DNA of 64,000 bases, from positions 29,380 through 93,379 of the forward strand of contig NZ_FWXK01000001.1 in assembly GCF_900176325.1 (NCBI RefSeq). Direction: 5' to 3'. Source of the DNA: Aerococcus suis. GTDB taxonomy: Bacteria > Bacillota > Bacilli > Lactobacillales > Aerococcaceae. Both the position numbers and the translations under genes were made by a program. Under the pieces are notes generated by a model, which saw only the letters and a program-made list of their open reading frames with translations, had not been told where the DNA came from and ran no database searches. Shown here piece by piece: positions 18,825-28,210 of the stretch (its first letter is position 1; every line of letters starts with the position of its first letter).

Positions 18825-19574
18825 ATGGCTCAAGAAACAATTTTAACGGTGACACATCTCGAAAAAAAATATACAGATAATTTAGTTTTACGTGATATTG
18901 ATTTCGCTGTCTCTCCCGGAGAAGTCATCAGTATCATCGGATCTTCAGGTTCAGGTAAATCAACCTTATTAAGATGCTTAAACTTATTAGAAACGCCAAC
19001 TTCAGGTGATATACGTTATCATGGCGAATCCATTTTGAATCCTAAATTTAACCAAAATCATTATCGCTCTCGAGTAGGAATGGTTTTTCAACAATTTAAT
19101 TTATTTAAAAATATGACCGCTTTAGAAAACTGTGTGATTGGACAGATGAAAATCTTAGGCCGTTCGCGCGAAGAAGCTGAAAAAGTAGCCCTTAAACATT
19201 TAGAAAAAGTCGGCATGGCACCTTATCGTGAGGCTAAACCGCATCACTTATCTGGTGGTCAACAACAACGGGTAGCTATTGCTAGAGCATTATCGATGGA
19301 TCCTGAAGTGTTATTATTCGATGAACCGACTTCTGCTCTAGACCCGGAAATGGTTGGGGAAGTTCTAGCCACGATGACTGAATTAGCCAAAGAAGGTCTT
19401 ACAATGATTGTCGTCACTCACGAAATGGAGTTTGCGCGTGATGTTTCTACCCGTGTCTGCTTTATGGATAAAGGGGTAATCGTTGAAGATGGCCCTTCTG
19501 AAGAAGTCATTGACCATCCACAACATGAACGCACAAAAACTTTCTTAACTCGTTATTTAAATGAAAGAAAATAA
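18825..19574 (+). CDS. Amino-acid ABC transporter ATP-binding protein
   Basis: 249 residues. Walker [11 protein letters not shown]-loop VFQQFNLF, signature [15 protein letters not shown], Walker [14 protein letters not shown] and switch His (VVTHEMEFA) are all intact. It is GlnQ/PAAT family and powers the fused binding-permease protein encoded 10 bp upstream. Same transcript, so also under the lysine riboswitch. GGAGG before the ATG. Confidence 0.93.
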   Translation: MAQETILTVTHLEKKYTDNLVLRDIDFAVSPGEVISIIGSSGSGKSTLLRCLNLLETPTSGDIRYHGESILNPKFNQNHYRSRVGMVFQQFNLFKNMTALENCVIGQMKILGRSREEAEKVALKHLEKVGMAPYREAKPHHLSGGQQQRVAIARALSMDPEVLLFDEPTSALDPEMVGEVLATMTELAKEGLTMIVVTHEMEFARDVSTRVCFMDKGVIVEDGPSEEVIDHPQHERTKTFLTRYLNERK

Positions 19575-19579
19575 TCAAA

Positions 19580-19618
19580 AAAGGAGACGTTGCCAGATGC
19601 AACGTCTCCTAATTTTTA
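19580..19618 (+). terminator. Terminator of the lysine-importer operon
   Basis: 12-bp stem AGGAGACGTTGC (19582-19593) / GCAACGTCTCCT (19599-19610), then a T-rich tail. Confidence 0.88.
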
Positions 19619-19661
19619 TCTACAATTTTAAAGGCTATTTCCTACAAGAAATCTATAGTGA

Positions 19662-20531
19662 TTAGTCTTGACTATATTTGCTTTCAATTCCACTAAACCA
19701 ATATGAAAACATCACACCTAAAATAAACATTAACGCTGAGAAGACTAATGTCGTTGTAAATGATAATCCACTAGCTGCTAATCCCGTCGCCGTAAAGGCC
19801 GGGAAGACTACTGTTGGAAAAATAGCTAATGAAGAGCCAATCACCGTTCCTAAAATAAAATGATACATTTTAGAATAAAATTGATCAAATGCCCAATTAG
19901 CTACTTTTGCTAAACTTAATACACAAATCGCTAATCCTAGAGTTAACGGAATAATAACACCTAAATTAATTGAACTAATTCCAGCAGCCATTTTGTCGTA
20001 TAAACCAAAGTAAATTAAGAAGTTACTTGGGCTCATACCCGGCACGATAACACCTAAACCAATTAATGCGCCAGAGAATAACCAAGCTAGAAAACTAGGT
20101 TCTACAGCGGTCAATGATTGTCCTCCTAAAATCATTAAGAAGAAGATAGCGAGAGCACTAAGCCCTAGAATGATAAAATCGATACCTTGACGCCCTTGTT
20201 TCCCTGCTTGTTTAAATAGTTGTGGTAATGTTCCCACCACAAATCCAATAAATAAGCATGTAAACATCGCTTGGTAATTACCAAATGCTTTCTCTACAAC
20301 AACAGAAAATAAGATAATTCCAATAACGCCACCAATACCAACAGGAATAAAGTAAATTACATTTTTCCAGAAGTCTTTGGTGATATTACCTAAAAAGTTT
20401 AAGATTTTATCATATAAACCAAAAATTACGGCTAGAACACCACCAGATAAACCTGGTAAGATACCTCCAATACCGACTGCTGCCCCTTTGAATAAACGGA
20501 GTAACCAGTCCTTCCAATCAATTGTTTGCAT
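19662..20531 (-). CDS. DUF368 membrane protein (probable undecaprenyl-phosphate translocase, PopT-like)
   Basis: 289 residues with about eight membrane segments. The two inverted repeats of the family each carry a GGILPGLSGG / GVIVPGMSPSN motif (near residues 22 and 162). DUF368 proteins (PopT) were recently shown to flip undecaprenyl phosphate back across the membrane for reuse in cell-wall and teichoic-acid synthesis. That role is inferred here from family only. GAGG before the ATG. Single gene, no operon partner. Confidence 0.88.
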   Translation of the reverse strand: MQTIDWKDWLLRLFKGAAVGIGGILPGLSGGVLAVIFGLYDKILNFLGNITKDFWKNVIYFIPVGIGGVIGIILFSVVVEKAFGNYQAMFTCLFIGFVVGTLPQLFKQAGKQGRQGIDFIILGLSALAIFFLMILGGQSLTAVEPSFLAWLFSGALIGLGVIVPGMSPSNFLIYFGLYDKMAAGISSINLGVIIPLTLGLAICVLSLAKVANWAFDQFYSKMYHFILGTVIGSSLAIFPTVVFPAFTATGLAASGLSFTTTLVFSALMFILGVMFSYWFSGIESKYSQD

Positions 20532-20613
20532 ATCGTTTCCTCACTTTCAAAATCTTATTATACACAGGTCCCTATTTAATTGCATCCTTATAAATTAAAG
20601 AATTTAATAAATT

Positions 20614-20653
20614 AAAACCAGGTAGCGAGTCCTCACTCACTATCTGGTTTTTA
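20614..20653 (-). terminator. Terminator of the lemA-DUF2207 operon
   Basis: Imperfect stem AAAACCAGGTAGCGAGT (20614-20630) / ACTCACTATCTGGTTTT (20635-20651), T-rich on the minus-strand exit. The Gly-codon-rich end of the DUF2207 gene follows. Confidence 0.7.
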
Positions 20654-20654
20654 C

Positions 20655-22466
20655 TTAGCGAACGCCGCCACCGGTACCGCCACCGAATGAGCCACCACCG
20701 CCACCAAAACTTGCTGAACCACCACTACCACTACTTAAGTTTGGATGAGCTTTCAAATATCCAGTAGCACGTGACTGGTCCATAAGGTGACTAATAATAT
20801 AGTAATCAGTAAATGTCATTCCCCTATTATTAATAAATATGGATTCTTGGCGGTATTGTGGATACAATTTGGTAAATTCCTTCTCAACTTCATCTAAAAT
20901 GCCTAAAGAAGCAGCAAATATCATCAATTCGTCCCAAATATAGACCTCACTCGCAGAACGTTCATTCAATAATGAATAATCTAATAAGTAGTTATAAAAA
21001 CGAACGAGATTATCGCGAAGAACGAGTCCCTCTTCAGTGAGAGGAAATACTGACGAACTATTCGCTCTATCTAAATCTGATTCTTCTGATTTTTTCTTCG
21101 CTTGCAGTTGTTTAAATAAATACTGATGATTAAACATCCACATTTGACTTTCAGCTTCCAAGTCATCTAAATAACTTTCTAATTTTTGATAATGACGTTC
21201 TATATATTTTTTCAATCGTTTTTGTTTAATAATGCCATCATTATCACTTACCGCTTCTAATATTTTATAAAAACGACTAAAAGTTTCTGGAACATCAGTT
21301 TTTCCCGTTAACTGTAACTCTTGATGTTTTTCACCAGGAACCATCACTAAATACTCGTTAAACACAAACCATAAAATAGTGGCAGTTAAGATATTTTCAG
21401 TAATCTCAGAAGAGCCATCTTCAGAATAGCCATGACTCGTATTATGATCATCTAATGTCAATAATAAGATGCATCCTAGTTCAAATGATGGATACGGAAG
21501 TTCCCGATAATATTCACCTGATAATTGTTTTGATCGTTCCTCTAAGATTGGATAAACTTTTTTACGTTGCTTATACGCTTTACGGTAATTATATCCAACG
21601 ACTCCTGCACTTATAAGGCCAATGCCTCCGATTGTTCCAATACCACCTATTAATAATTTTTCCCCTGTTGACATGGGATCTTCTGATACATTGGTTAATT
21701 CCTCTTGAGTCGCATCAGGATCATAATCATCGAAAGAGTAATGACTCCCTTCAAATGCTTCTTTTACATAATCATCAAAGGATTTATCCAATTGAAATTG
21801 AGTCGGAAATTGTCCATCAGGTAAACGAATCAATAATGTTAGATGGCTGCTACTCCCAAAAGGTTCTGAACTTTGTGCCAAAATCTGACCATCAGAAGTG
21901 AATTCTGCAGTCCCTTGATAACCAACCCCCCATAAACGATAATCTTGAGGAGTCAATTCCCCTTTGTCGCTATGAATCGTCAGTGTGACATTTTCAGGAC
22001 TGGGCTCCATCTCATCAGTAATAAATTCCCAATAAATCATCTGATAAGTCGAGGTTTGTGCAATAAAATTCGTAATGTCATAGGAAATTTCATAAGTATT
22101 TTCACCATACTCACTAATTCCCCAGTTGAGTTCATTCTCATGTTGACCATATTGGTAAGCCTTCTCATCGAAGTCACCATCAATATCCCAGTTAGCAACC
22201 TCTGTCATTTCTTGGCCATTAATCTTCACTTCATAGTTTTCTATTGTTTGATTGGATTCTAAAGTCAGTGGTTTATATAATTCACTTCCTTCATCTAAGT
22301 CAGCTTGCCACTTTTCTACAATATGAGCAGTCCCTGATGATTGTAATTGAACATCAACAGAAACATTCGAAATTTCATTGGCAGACCCAATTGTTGGTAT
22401 AAATATTATAAATAATAAGAAGACAACCACAACTCGTCCGAATTTTCGTAGCAACTTTCCTACCAT
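20655..22466 (-). CDS. DUF2207 domain-containing membrane protein
   Basis: 603 residues. Signal or anchor at 10-28, extracytoplasmic DUF2207 beta domain (about 30-240; VQLQSSGTAHIVEKWQADLD), membrane segment near 270-295, and a cytosolic helical region with a second hydrophobic patch. It ends in a Gly/Ser-rich tail (GGGGGSFGGGTGGGVR) typical of the family. Function unknown. It always travels with LemA, and here its ATG overlaps the lemA stop by 7 bp, so translation is coupled. Confidence 0.88.
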   Translation of the reverse strand: MVGKLLRKFGRVVVVFLLFIIFIPTIGSANEISNVSVDVQLQSSGTAHIVEKWQADLDEGSELYKPLTLESNQTIENYEVKINGQEMTEVANWDIDGDFDEKAYQYGQHENELNWGISEYGENTYEISYDITNFIAQTSTYQMIYWEFITDEMEPSPENVTLTIHSDKGELTPQDYRLWGVGYQGTAEFTSDGQILAQSSEPFGSSSHLTLLIRLPDGQFPTQFQLDKSFDDYVKEAFEGSHYSFDDYDPDATQEELTNVSEDPMSTGEKLLIGGIGTIGGIGLISAGVVGYNYRKAYKQRKKVYPILEERSKQLSGEYYRELPYPSFELGCILLLTLDDHNTSHGYSEDGSSEITENILTATILWFVFNEYLVMVPGEKHQELQLTGKTDVPETFSRFYKILEAVSDNDGIIKQKRLKKYIERHYQKLESYLDDLEAESQMWMFNHQYLFKQLQAKKKSEESDLDRANSSSVFPLTEEGLVLRDNLVRFYNYLLDYSLLNERSASEVYIWDELMIFAASLGILDEVEKEFTKLYPQYRQESIFINNRGMTFTDYYIISHLMDQSRATGYLKAHPNLSSGSGGSASFGGGGGSFGGGTGGGVR

Positions 22467-23014
22467 TGAGGCATCTCCTGTTTTTCAGGTGTGGATTCAA
22501 AATAATCTTCTGGTTGGAATCCAGTCATCCCTGCAACAATGGAATTAGGGAATGATTTGATTAAGCGATTATATTTTGTCACAGTATCGTTAAATACCAT
22601 CCGTGAGTGACGAACATTATTTTCATAATTATTCACACTAGCCATCGTATTTTGATAAACATCAGCAGCTTTTAAATTAGGATATTGTTCAACTACGACG
22701 TCAATCGCACGTAACGCTTGTTGAAAAGCACGATCATCCTTTTCAATTGTATCGACAGAAGAGTTTTTATTAACACCAGAGCGTTGGGCCACAATATTTG
22801 TTAATGTTTCTGATTCGTGAGTTTGATAATTTTTGGTGGCTTGAATTAAATTACTTAACGCATCCCAACGTGACTCAACTTGAGTCGCGATTTGAGCCAT
22901 TGCATTCGTCACCATTTCTTTATGACTAATCATGCGGTTGTAAAGCTTAATTCCCCACACAATTAATAAAATTATAATTAACACAATTACACCAATGATA
23001 ATAACTGTCGGCAT
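22460..23014 (-). CDS. LemA family protein
   Basis: 184 residues. One N-terminal membrane helix (3-22) is followed by an all-helical cytosolic or surface domain with LemA motifs (KLYNRMISHKEMVTNAMAQI, NLIQATKNY, YNRLIKSFPNSIVA). LemA-DUF2207 pairs are widespread in Firmicutes and proposed to act in membrane or envelope homeostasis, but no activity is settled. AAGG ribosome site before the ATG. First gene of the pair. Confidence 0.9.
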   Translation of the reverse strand: MPTVIIIGVIVLIIILLIVWGIKLYNRMISHKEMVTNAMAQIATQVESRWDALSNLIQATKNYQTHESETLTNIVAQRSGVNKNSSVDTIEKDDRAFQQALRAIDVVVEQYPNLKAADVYQNTMASVNNYENNVRHSRMVFNDTVTKYNRLIKSFPNSIVAGMTGFQPEDYFESTPEKQEMPQW

Positions 23015-23085
23015 GTCATCACCTTCCTTGTTTTATGGGCTTATTATACCTTATTTTAAAAACTTTTTTCAATTAGCGTCACAAG

Positions 23086-23126
23086 ATAAAAAAATACTGG
23101 AGCAATCACAACTTTGCTCCAGTATA
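23086..23126 (-). terminator. Terminator of the APC permease gene
   Basis: Stem TACTGGAGCAA (23095-23105) / TTGCTCCAGTA (23114-23124), with a seven-T run on the minus strand (complement of 23088-23094). Confidence 0.85.
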
Positions 23127-23134
23127 ACGAATCA

Positions 23135-24490
23135 TTAAATTGTTTCTTTATTATCTTGTCGTTTGCTATAAATATAACCAGCGACACTTACCACAAAACA
23201 GAACAATAAGAAGAATGGTAAGTAAGTCGGATTGGACACATATCCACCAATAATAATCACTAATGAACCTACAATAGCTAGACTTGGAACGACAATGCCC
23301 AACCATTTATTTGGAATCTCACCTGCTAAAGAGAGCTTAATCACTTCAACATATAATAAAATGTACCCAACATAGTTAAAGACAATTGCGATTTCACTAA
23401 TATCTCCTGCACCTAGTAGTAGATTTTTTTGAACAAAGTAATGCACAATCATCCATACCATCGTTAAGCCAAAAGCAATTTTTACAGAAGGTAATGATAA
23501 TCCACGACGGAAATTAATCCGTTTTACTTTTTCAGAGTTAGGAATAAATCCGCGCAACGCCATTGCTTGAGGTAGACGAATAAATCCTAAAGTTAATCCG
23601 TTAATAACCCCTGTGACCGCTAGTAAAATAAAGGCGGTTAAAATTTTATCTCCGGCAGATCCTAACAAGCGCATCCCTATCACACTGACAATGCCATCAC
23701 CTAGAGTTAAAATATCATCAACGCCACCAATATTGACAATTCCAATAAAGTAAGCTAAGTAAATGGCTAAAACAATAATTGGGCCTAACAGCAAGGCTAA
23801 CGGCATCGTACGATGAGGATTTTTAACTTCTGGTGCAATACTTGTGGCAACAATCCACCCTTCAAAAGAAAAAGCAACCGGAATCATAGCAGCAATCCAG
23901 CTAAATGACGATTGACCACTGGCAGCTACTGTTTCTGTCACTTGGGTAGTTTGTGAAGGATCAGCCCAAAAAAAACTAACTAACCCTATTCCAATTAAAG
24001 GAACTAATTTCCCAATCGTTGTTAAATTTTGGAAACGACCAGCCATCGTTGTTGATAGATAATTCATAGCAAAAGCACATATAATAAAAATAAGACCGAT
24101 AAGCATTTCAAGCTCAAGATTGGATGGTAATCCTAATAGTTGTAAACTATATAAACCGGCTACCCAGGCCACTACAGATAAGATGGTTGGATAATAGACC
24201 GCTAAGTAAAACCAGCCAAACCCATTCCCAAATGCTTTTGAGATAAACTCATCAAAATAAGCGACGATACCACCAGAAGCATTCGTTCTTACCGATAATT
24301 GAGCAATCGTAATACTCCCTAAAGCCACACATAATGCAGCAATAATAAAGACTAGAACACTCAAAAAGACATTCCCATGAGTGAGGATTAAAATATTGTC
24401 AGCTTTAAAAAATATTCCTGATCCGACACAAATTCCGACAATCATCGAAATAGTCGTAAACAAACCATAATGTTTTTCTGGTTGTTCCAT
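23135..24490 (-). CDS. APC-superfamily amino-acid permease
   Basis: 451 residues with about twelve membrane helices. The first helix carries the APC substrate loop VGICVGSGIFFKADNIL, and FSFEGWIVATSIAPEVKNPHR matches helix 6 of the LAT/APA-type transporters. Likely an amino-acid uniporter, exchanger or proton symporter. The substrate cannot be inferred because it stands alone. The upstream 24491-24704 gap is AT-rich and holds divergent promoters. Confidence 0.88.
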   Translation of the reverse strand: MEQPEKHYGLFTTISMIVGICVGSGIFFKADNILILTHGNVFLSVLVFIIAALCVALGSITIAQLSVRTNASGGIVAYFDEFISKAFGNGFGWFYLAVYYPTILSVVAWVAGLYSLQLLGLPSNLELEMLIGLIFIICAFAMNYLSTTMAGRFQNLTTIGKLVPLIGIGLVSFFWADPSQTTQVTETVAASGQSSFSWIAAMIPVAFSFEGWIVATSIAPEVKNPHRTMPLALLLGPIIVLAIYLAYFIGIVNIGGVDDILTLGDGIVSVIGMRLLGSAGDKILTAFILLAVTGVINGLTLGFIRLPQAMALRGFIPNSEKVKRINFRRGLSLPSVKIAFGLTMVWMIVHYFVQKNLLLGAGDISEIAIVFNYVGYILLYVEVIKLSLAGEIPNKWLGIVVPSLAIVGSLVIIIGGYVSNPTYLPFFLLFCFVVSVAGYIYSKRQDNKETI

Positions 24491-24704
24491 AACATACCCC
24501 GTTCTATTTATAAATTAAATGATCATGCATTAAATCTTAGCCATCATCTATTGAATAAAACTTACTATTGTATTGTAAGAATTAAATACACTAAGGTAGG
24601 AATTATATCAGTTCATACTGTCGTGTCAACCGATTATTGGCAAAAAAGCACTTTTTTATTATAATAAAAAGTATTTTGCAATACTATTATTTTTTGGAGG
24701 CCTT

Positions 24705-25163
24705 ATGAAAATTTTAATTGATGGTGATGGTTCACCTGTTAAACAAGAAGCCATTTCAGTGGCAATGCTTTATGATATTCCTGTTGTCATTGTCACTTCA
24801 ATTGCTCACTATACGTCACAACCAGATAATCCGCTAGTAACGATTCACTATGTTGAAAAAGGACCAGACTCAGCTGACTACGAAATCTTTAAACTGACAA
24901 ATAAAGGGGATGTCGTCATCACACAAGATTATGGGTTAGCATCATTACTTTTAAATAAAGCTTACGTTATCCATCACAATGGGAAGGAATACCATAAGAA
25001 TTCTATTGATACGTTACTAACCCAACGATTTCTTTCTCAAAAGGAACGTCTAAAGGGTCACCATACAAAAGGCCCTCGTCAATTTACCCAAAAAGATCGT
25101 GACTACTTTACCAATCAATTGAATCAACTCATTGAATGCATTCTCTTAACAAATAAACAATAA
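24705..25163 (+). CDS. YaiI/YqxD family protein (DUF188)
   Basis: 152 residues: ILIDGDGSPVKQEAI at the N-terminus, DSADYEIFKLTNKGDVVITQDYGLA and a KGPRQFTQKDRDYF tail are the conserved YaiI/YqxD blocks. The fold is PIN/NYN-like with acidic residues placed for metal binding, so a nuclease role has been suggested but is unproven. GGAGG before the ATG. Confidence 0.88.
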   Translation: MKILIDGDGSPVKQEAISVAMLYDIPVVIVTSIAHYTSQPDNPLVTIHYVEKGPDSADYEIFKLTNKGDVVITQDYGLASLLLNKAYVIHHNGKEYHKNSIDTLLTQRFLSQKERLKGHHTKGPRQFTQKDRDYFTNQLNQLIECILLTNKQ

Positions 25164-25187
25164 TGTTTGCTATTAAGAGCGAATCTG

Positions 25188-25216
25188 TTGAAAAGTTTGT
25201 GAAAATCACGTACAGT
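25188..25216 (+). promoter_or_regulatory. Promoter of the hydroxyacid dehydrogenase gene
   Basis: TTGAAA (25188-25193), 17-bp spacer, TACAGT (25211-25216), 33 bp before the start codon. Confidence 0.5.
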
Positions 25217-25248
25217 AAGAATGTTAAAGACTGAGAAAGGTGGACATT

Positions 25249-26205
25249 ATGCGCATTCATTTATTAGAACCCTTACGTGTACCAGAAGAAAAAATTAATG
25301 AGTTAGCTCAACCGTTAATTGATGCTGGCCATACGTTTAAATATTTTGATCAAAAAACAACCGATACTGATGAACTTATTGCTCGCAGTAAAGATGCTGA
25401 CATTATTACGATTGCTAATAATCCACTTCCTGACGAAGTGATTGAAGCTAATCCTAACATGCAGTTAATTAATGTGGCTTTCACAGGTGTGGATCATGTG
25501 AATACGAAACTAGCATCTGAACATGATATTAAAGTGGCTAATGCTTCCGGATATGCGAATACTGCAGTTAATGAACTTGTTATCGGTTTAGTCCTAGGAT
25601 TATATCGTCAAATCCCTAAAAGTGATGCTGATGTCCGCTTAGCCGAAGATTTCTCTGGTCCTTTCCAAGGCAGAGAAATAAAAGGTAAAACGGTAGGAAT
25701 TATTGGAACTGGTAAGATTGGACTTGAAACAGCTAAATTATTTAAAGCATTTGGTGCTCACCTAGTCGGTTACAATCGCAGTGAAAAAGAAGCCGCTAAA
25801 GATTTAGGCTTAGAATATCTTTCACTTGAAGAAGTGCTAAAAACCAGTGATATTGTTTCTGTACACCTCCCTCTAAACGAAGAAACAAAAGGATTTATTG
25901 GGAAAGGACAATTAGATTTAATGAAATCAGATGCAATATTAATTAATGCGGCTCGTGGTCCAATCATCGACAATCAAGCATTAGCTGACAAATTAAATGC
26001 TGACGAAATTGCTGGCGCAGGTATCGATGTTTTTGATGGCGAACCTCCATTAGATTCAGATAATCCTCTGTTACATGCGAAAAATGCCTTATTAACTCCA
26101 CATATTGCCTTTTTAAGCGATGAATCCATGGATATTCGAGCACAAATTGCATTTGATAATATTCAGGCGTTTATCGATGGTCATCCACAAAATCTAATGA
26201 ATTAA
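25249..26205 (+). CDS. NAD-dependent D-2-hydroxyacid dehydrogenase family protein
   Basis: 318 residues. The Rossmann motif GIIGTGKIGLETAKLFKAFG is near residue 145. Catalytic Arg is in NAARGPIIDNQAL, Glu in DVFDGEPPL, and His in LLTPHIAFLS. It reduces 2-keto acids to D-2-hydroxy acids or the reverse. The exact substrate is not evident. An in-frame GTG nine bases upstream is part of the ribosome site (AAAGGTGG), so the ATG is chosen. The next gene starts 10 bp downstream, suggesting cotranscription with the deacylase and GNAT genes. Confidence 0.88.
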   Translation: MRIHLLEPLRVPEEKINELAQPLIDAGHTFKYFDQKTTDTDELIARSKDADIITIANNPLPDEVIEANPNMQLINVAFTGVDHVNTKLASEHDIKVANASGYANTAVNELVIGLVLGLYRQIPKSDADVRLAEDFSGPFQGREIKGKTVGIIGTGKIGLETAKLFKAFGAHLVGYNRSEKEAAKDLGLEYLSLEEVLKTSDIVSVHLPLNEETKGFIGKGQLDLMKSDAILINAARGPIIDNQALADKLNADEIAGAGIDVFDGEPPLDSDNPLLHAKNALLTPHIAFLSDESMDIRAQIAFDNIQAFIDGHPQNLMN

Positions 26206-26215
26206 GGTGAATTTA

Positions 26216-26698
26216 GTGAGTAAAAAAATCAAAACTAACGCGATGCGTTTGTTAGACCAACAAAAAATTTTCTACGATGTCTTTACATATTTCGGTGACG
26301 ATGTCGACAATGGTGTCGACGTTGCTATTAAGATGGGAAACGACCCTAAACAACAATTTAAAACCTTAGTAACAGAAGCGAAATCAGGTAACCATTATGT
26401 TTTCCTTGTTCCTGTAGAAGCTAGCTTGGATTTAAAAGCAGCTGCTCAAGCGGTCAATGAAAAAAATGTCCATATGATTAAGGAAAAAGAGTTAGAGCCG
26501 CTCACTGGCTATGTCCATGGTGGTTGTTCCCCATTAGGAATGAAAACTGATTTTCCTGTTACAATCGATCAATCGGCTGAAAATTTTGACGCGATTATTT
26601 TCAGCGGTGGTAAAGTCGGATTAGCCATTTCTGTCGCTTTAAGCGATTTACCTCAGGCGATTTCTGACTTGAATTTCGCTAATATTGTAACTTATTAA
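26216..26698 (+). CDS. Cys-tRNA(Pro)/Cys-tRNA(Cys) deacylase, YbaK/EbsC type
   Basis: 160 residues with the YbaK fold: KTNAMRLLDQQKIFYDVFTY, then FKTLVTEAKSG, a conserved Lys in VPVEASLDLKAAA, and GGCSPLGMK. These enzymes clear cysteine mischarged on tRNA-Pro. In enterococci the homologue is called EbsC. The start is a GTG preceded by AAGGTG at 6-bp spacing. An upstream GTG is part of that ribosome site. Middle of a likely three-gene transcript. Confidence 0.88.
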   Translation: MSKKIKTNAMRLLDQQKIFYDVFTYFGDDVDNGVDVAIKMGNDPKQQFKTLVTEAKSGNHYVFLVPVEASLDLKAAAQAVNEKNVHMIKEKELEPLTGYVHGGCSPLGMKTDFPVTIDQSAENFDAIIFSGGKVGLAISVALSDLPQAISDLNFANIVTY

Positions 26699-26722
26699 TT
26701 GCCAAAAGGAGAAAAAACAAAA

Positions 26723-27340
26723 ATGACAATTAACATTCGCCCATATCAAGAAACAGATTTCGATGCTTTGCAAGAAATGATTACTGAAACTTGGTACGCT
26801 GGCAATTATAAACTAGACCCTGACGCAACTAATACTTTCTCTGCGTTTGATACGAACTTAAGATTACATGACAGTTCTTTTGGGCTAACTGCTGAAGAAG
26901 ATGGCAAGGTATTAGGTGTGTTCTTCGGAAATATTAAAAACCAAGAAAAAACATTAAAAGAAAATATTCAAATTGATTTTGAAGACGTGTCTACGTTTGC
27001 AATTGACGATAATCCCGTTAAACGTGACGTTTTAACCCAATTAACGAATGAAATTCATGCCAATCGTTATCTTGATGAACATCATGGTAGTCAACCTGAT
27101 GCCGTTATCGAACTTTTCATTCTTAGTCCTGCTGCCCGCGGAAAAGGAATTGGTGGAAAATTATGGGAAAACGGCTTACAAGTCTTTGCTGATCATGATG
27201 TCAAAGATTACGTTTTACATACAGACTCTGATTGTGACTATTCATTCTATGATCATAAAGGTTTAACACCCGATAAATCGTATAGTTATTCTACTGATCC
27301 AAAATATAAATATTTCTTATATGCTGGTGAAATTAAATAA
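26723..27340 (+). CDS. GNAT family N-acetyltransferase
   Basis: 205 residues. The acetyl-CoA loop is visible as LSPAARGKGIGGKLWENGLQ (about 140-160), with a TDSDCDYSFYDHKGL strand near the end, as in GNAT motif B. The acceptor substrate is unknown. The ATG at 26723 has AAAGGAG upstream. The frame is open for eight more codons upstream but without a better start. Confidence 0.85.
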   Translation: MTINIRPYQETDFDALQEMITETWYAGNYKLDPDATNTFSAFDTNLRLHDSSFGLTAEEDGKVLGVFFGNIKNQEKTLKENIQIDFEDVSTFAIDDNPVKRDVLTQLTNEIHANRYLDEHHGSQPDAVIELFILSPAARGKGIGGKLWENGLQVFADHDVKDYVLHTDSDCDYSFYDHKGLTPDKSYSYSTDPKYKYFLYAGEIK

Positions 27341-27347
27341 TAATTAA

Positions 27348-27382
27348 TGAAAACCTCCCACTTAACAGTGAGAGGTTTTTCT
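27348..27382. terminator. Bidirectional terminator
   Basis: AAAACCTC...GAGGTTTTT hairpin with inner CACT/AGTG pairing between the convergent GNAT and acetyltransferase genes. Confidence 0.8.
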
Positions 27383-27981
27383 TATTTATTCATATAATCA
27401 GAATAAGCGTCTTCCCAATAGTGGTTATCTTCATCAGTGATTGCTCTTAATACGCGGCAAGGATTACCGACTGCAATGACATCTTCTGGAATATCCTTAG
27501 TGACAACAGAACCAGATCCAATAATTGAGCGACTACCAATCGTCACACCCGGATTCACTGTCACATTCCCGCCAATCCATACACTATCTCCAATGGTAAT
27601 CGGCTTCGCATACTCTACTCCAGTATTACGAATATCAGCACTTATTGGATGACTAGGTGTTAGTAAATGAACATGTGGGCCTAAGAACACATGATTTCCG
27701 ATAGTAATCGGCGCCACATCAACAAATGAGCAGCCATAATTACTATAAAAATGATCCCCTATTGATACTTGCTTGCCATAGTCACAATAAATGGGTGCTG
27801 TGACTTCAGGATTCTCCCCTACTCGACCAAACAACTGGCGAATCATTGCTTCTTGCTCTTCATTTTGATGAATTGACAATTGGTTATATTGTTTCACCAA
27901 TTCTTGGGCATCCTGCATCTCCTGCTTCAACTCAGAATCAATTGTATATAGCTCACCCTTAAGCATTTTCTCCTTTTGCAT
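27382..27981 (-). CDS. Maltose/galactoside O-acetyltransferase family enzyme
   Basis: 199 residues. The N-terminal MAC domain (EKMLKGELYTIDSELKQEMQ) is followed by left-handed beta-helix hexapeptide repeats (ITIGDSVWIGGNVTVNPGVTIG) and the active-site His region TPSHPI. It transfers acetyl from acetyl-CoA to sugar hydroxyls, probably for detoxification or export of sugars. AGGAG precedes the ATG at 27981. A longer frame to 28011 lacks a ribosome site. Confidence 0.9.
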   Translation of the reverse strand: MQKEKMLKGELYTIDSELKQEMQDAQELVKQYNQLSIHQNEEQEAMIRQLFGRVGENPEVTAPIYCDYGKQVSIGDHFYSNYGCSFVDVAPITIGNHVFLGPHVHLLTPSHPISADIRNTGVEYAKPITIGDSVWIGGNVTVNPGVTIGSRSIIGSGSVVTKDIPEDVIAVGNPCRVLRAITDEDNHYWEDAYSDYMNK

Positions 27982-28072
27982 AAAAAACTCCTTTATCTTT
28001 TTTACTCTCATTAACCAACCCTATTCTAGTAAAAAAATTTAGTTAACTTTCTTTCGGCATTTTACGATAAAA

Positions 28073-28165
28073 CTATTCATCTTTTAATTTTGCTTCCAAT
28101 TTTTTACTAACATACTTTCTAATAATAAATACCACCACTAAAATACCAAATAAAATATAATTCAT
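28073..28165 (-). CDS. Small membrane peptide (30 aa), hypothetical
   Basis: A reading frame of 30 residues begins MNYILFGILVVVFIIRKYVS and ends KLEAKLKDE: one membrane helix followed by a charged cytosolic tail. GAGG stands about 6 bases before the ATG, which argues for real translation. No family recognised. It is directly downstream of another small membrane ORF on the same strand and the two may be cotranscribed. Confidence 0.4.
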   Translation of the reverse strand: MNYILFGILVVVFIIRKYVSKKLEAKLKDE

Positions 28166-28210
28166 TTTTAACCTCTAAATCAATTACTAACTATTTCCTA
28201 ACACACATTC

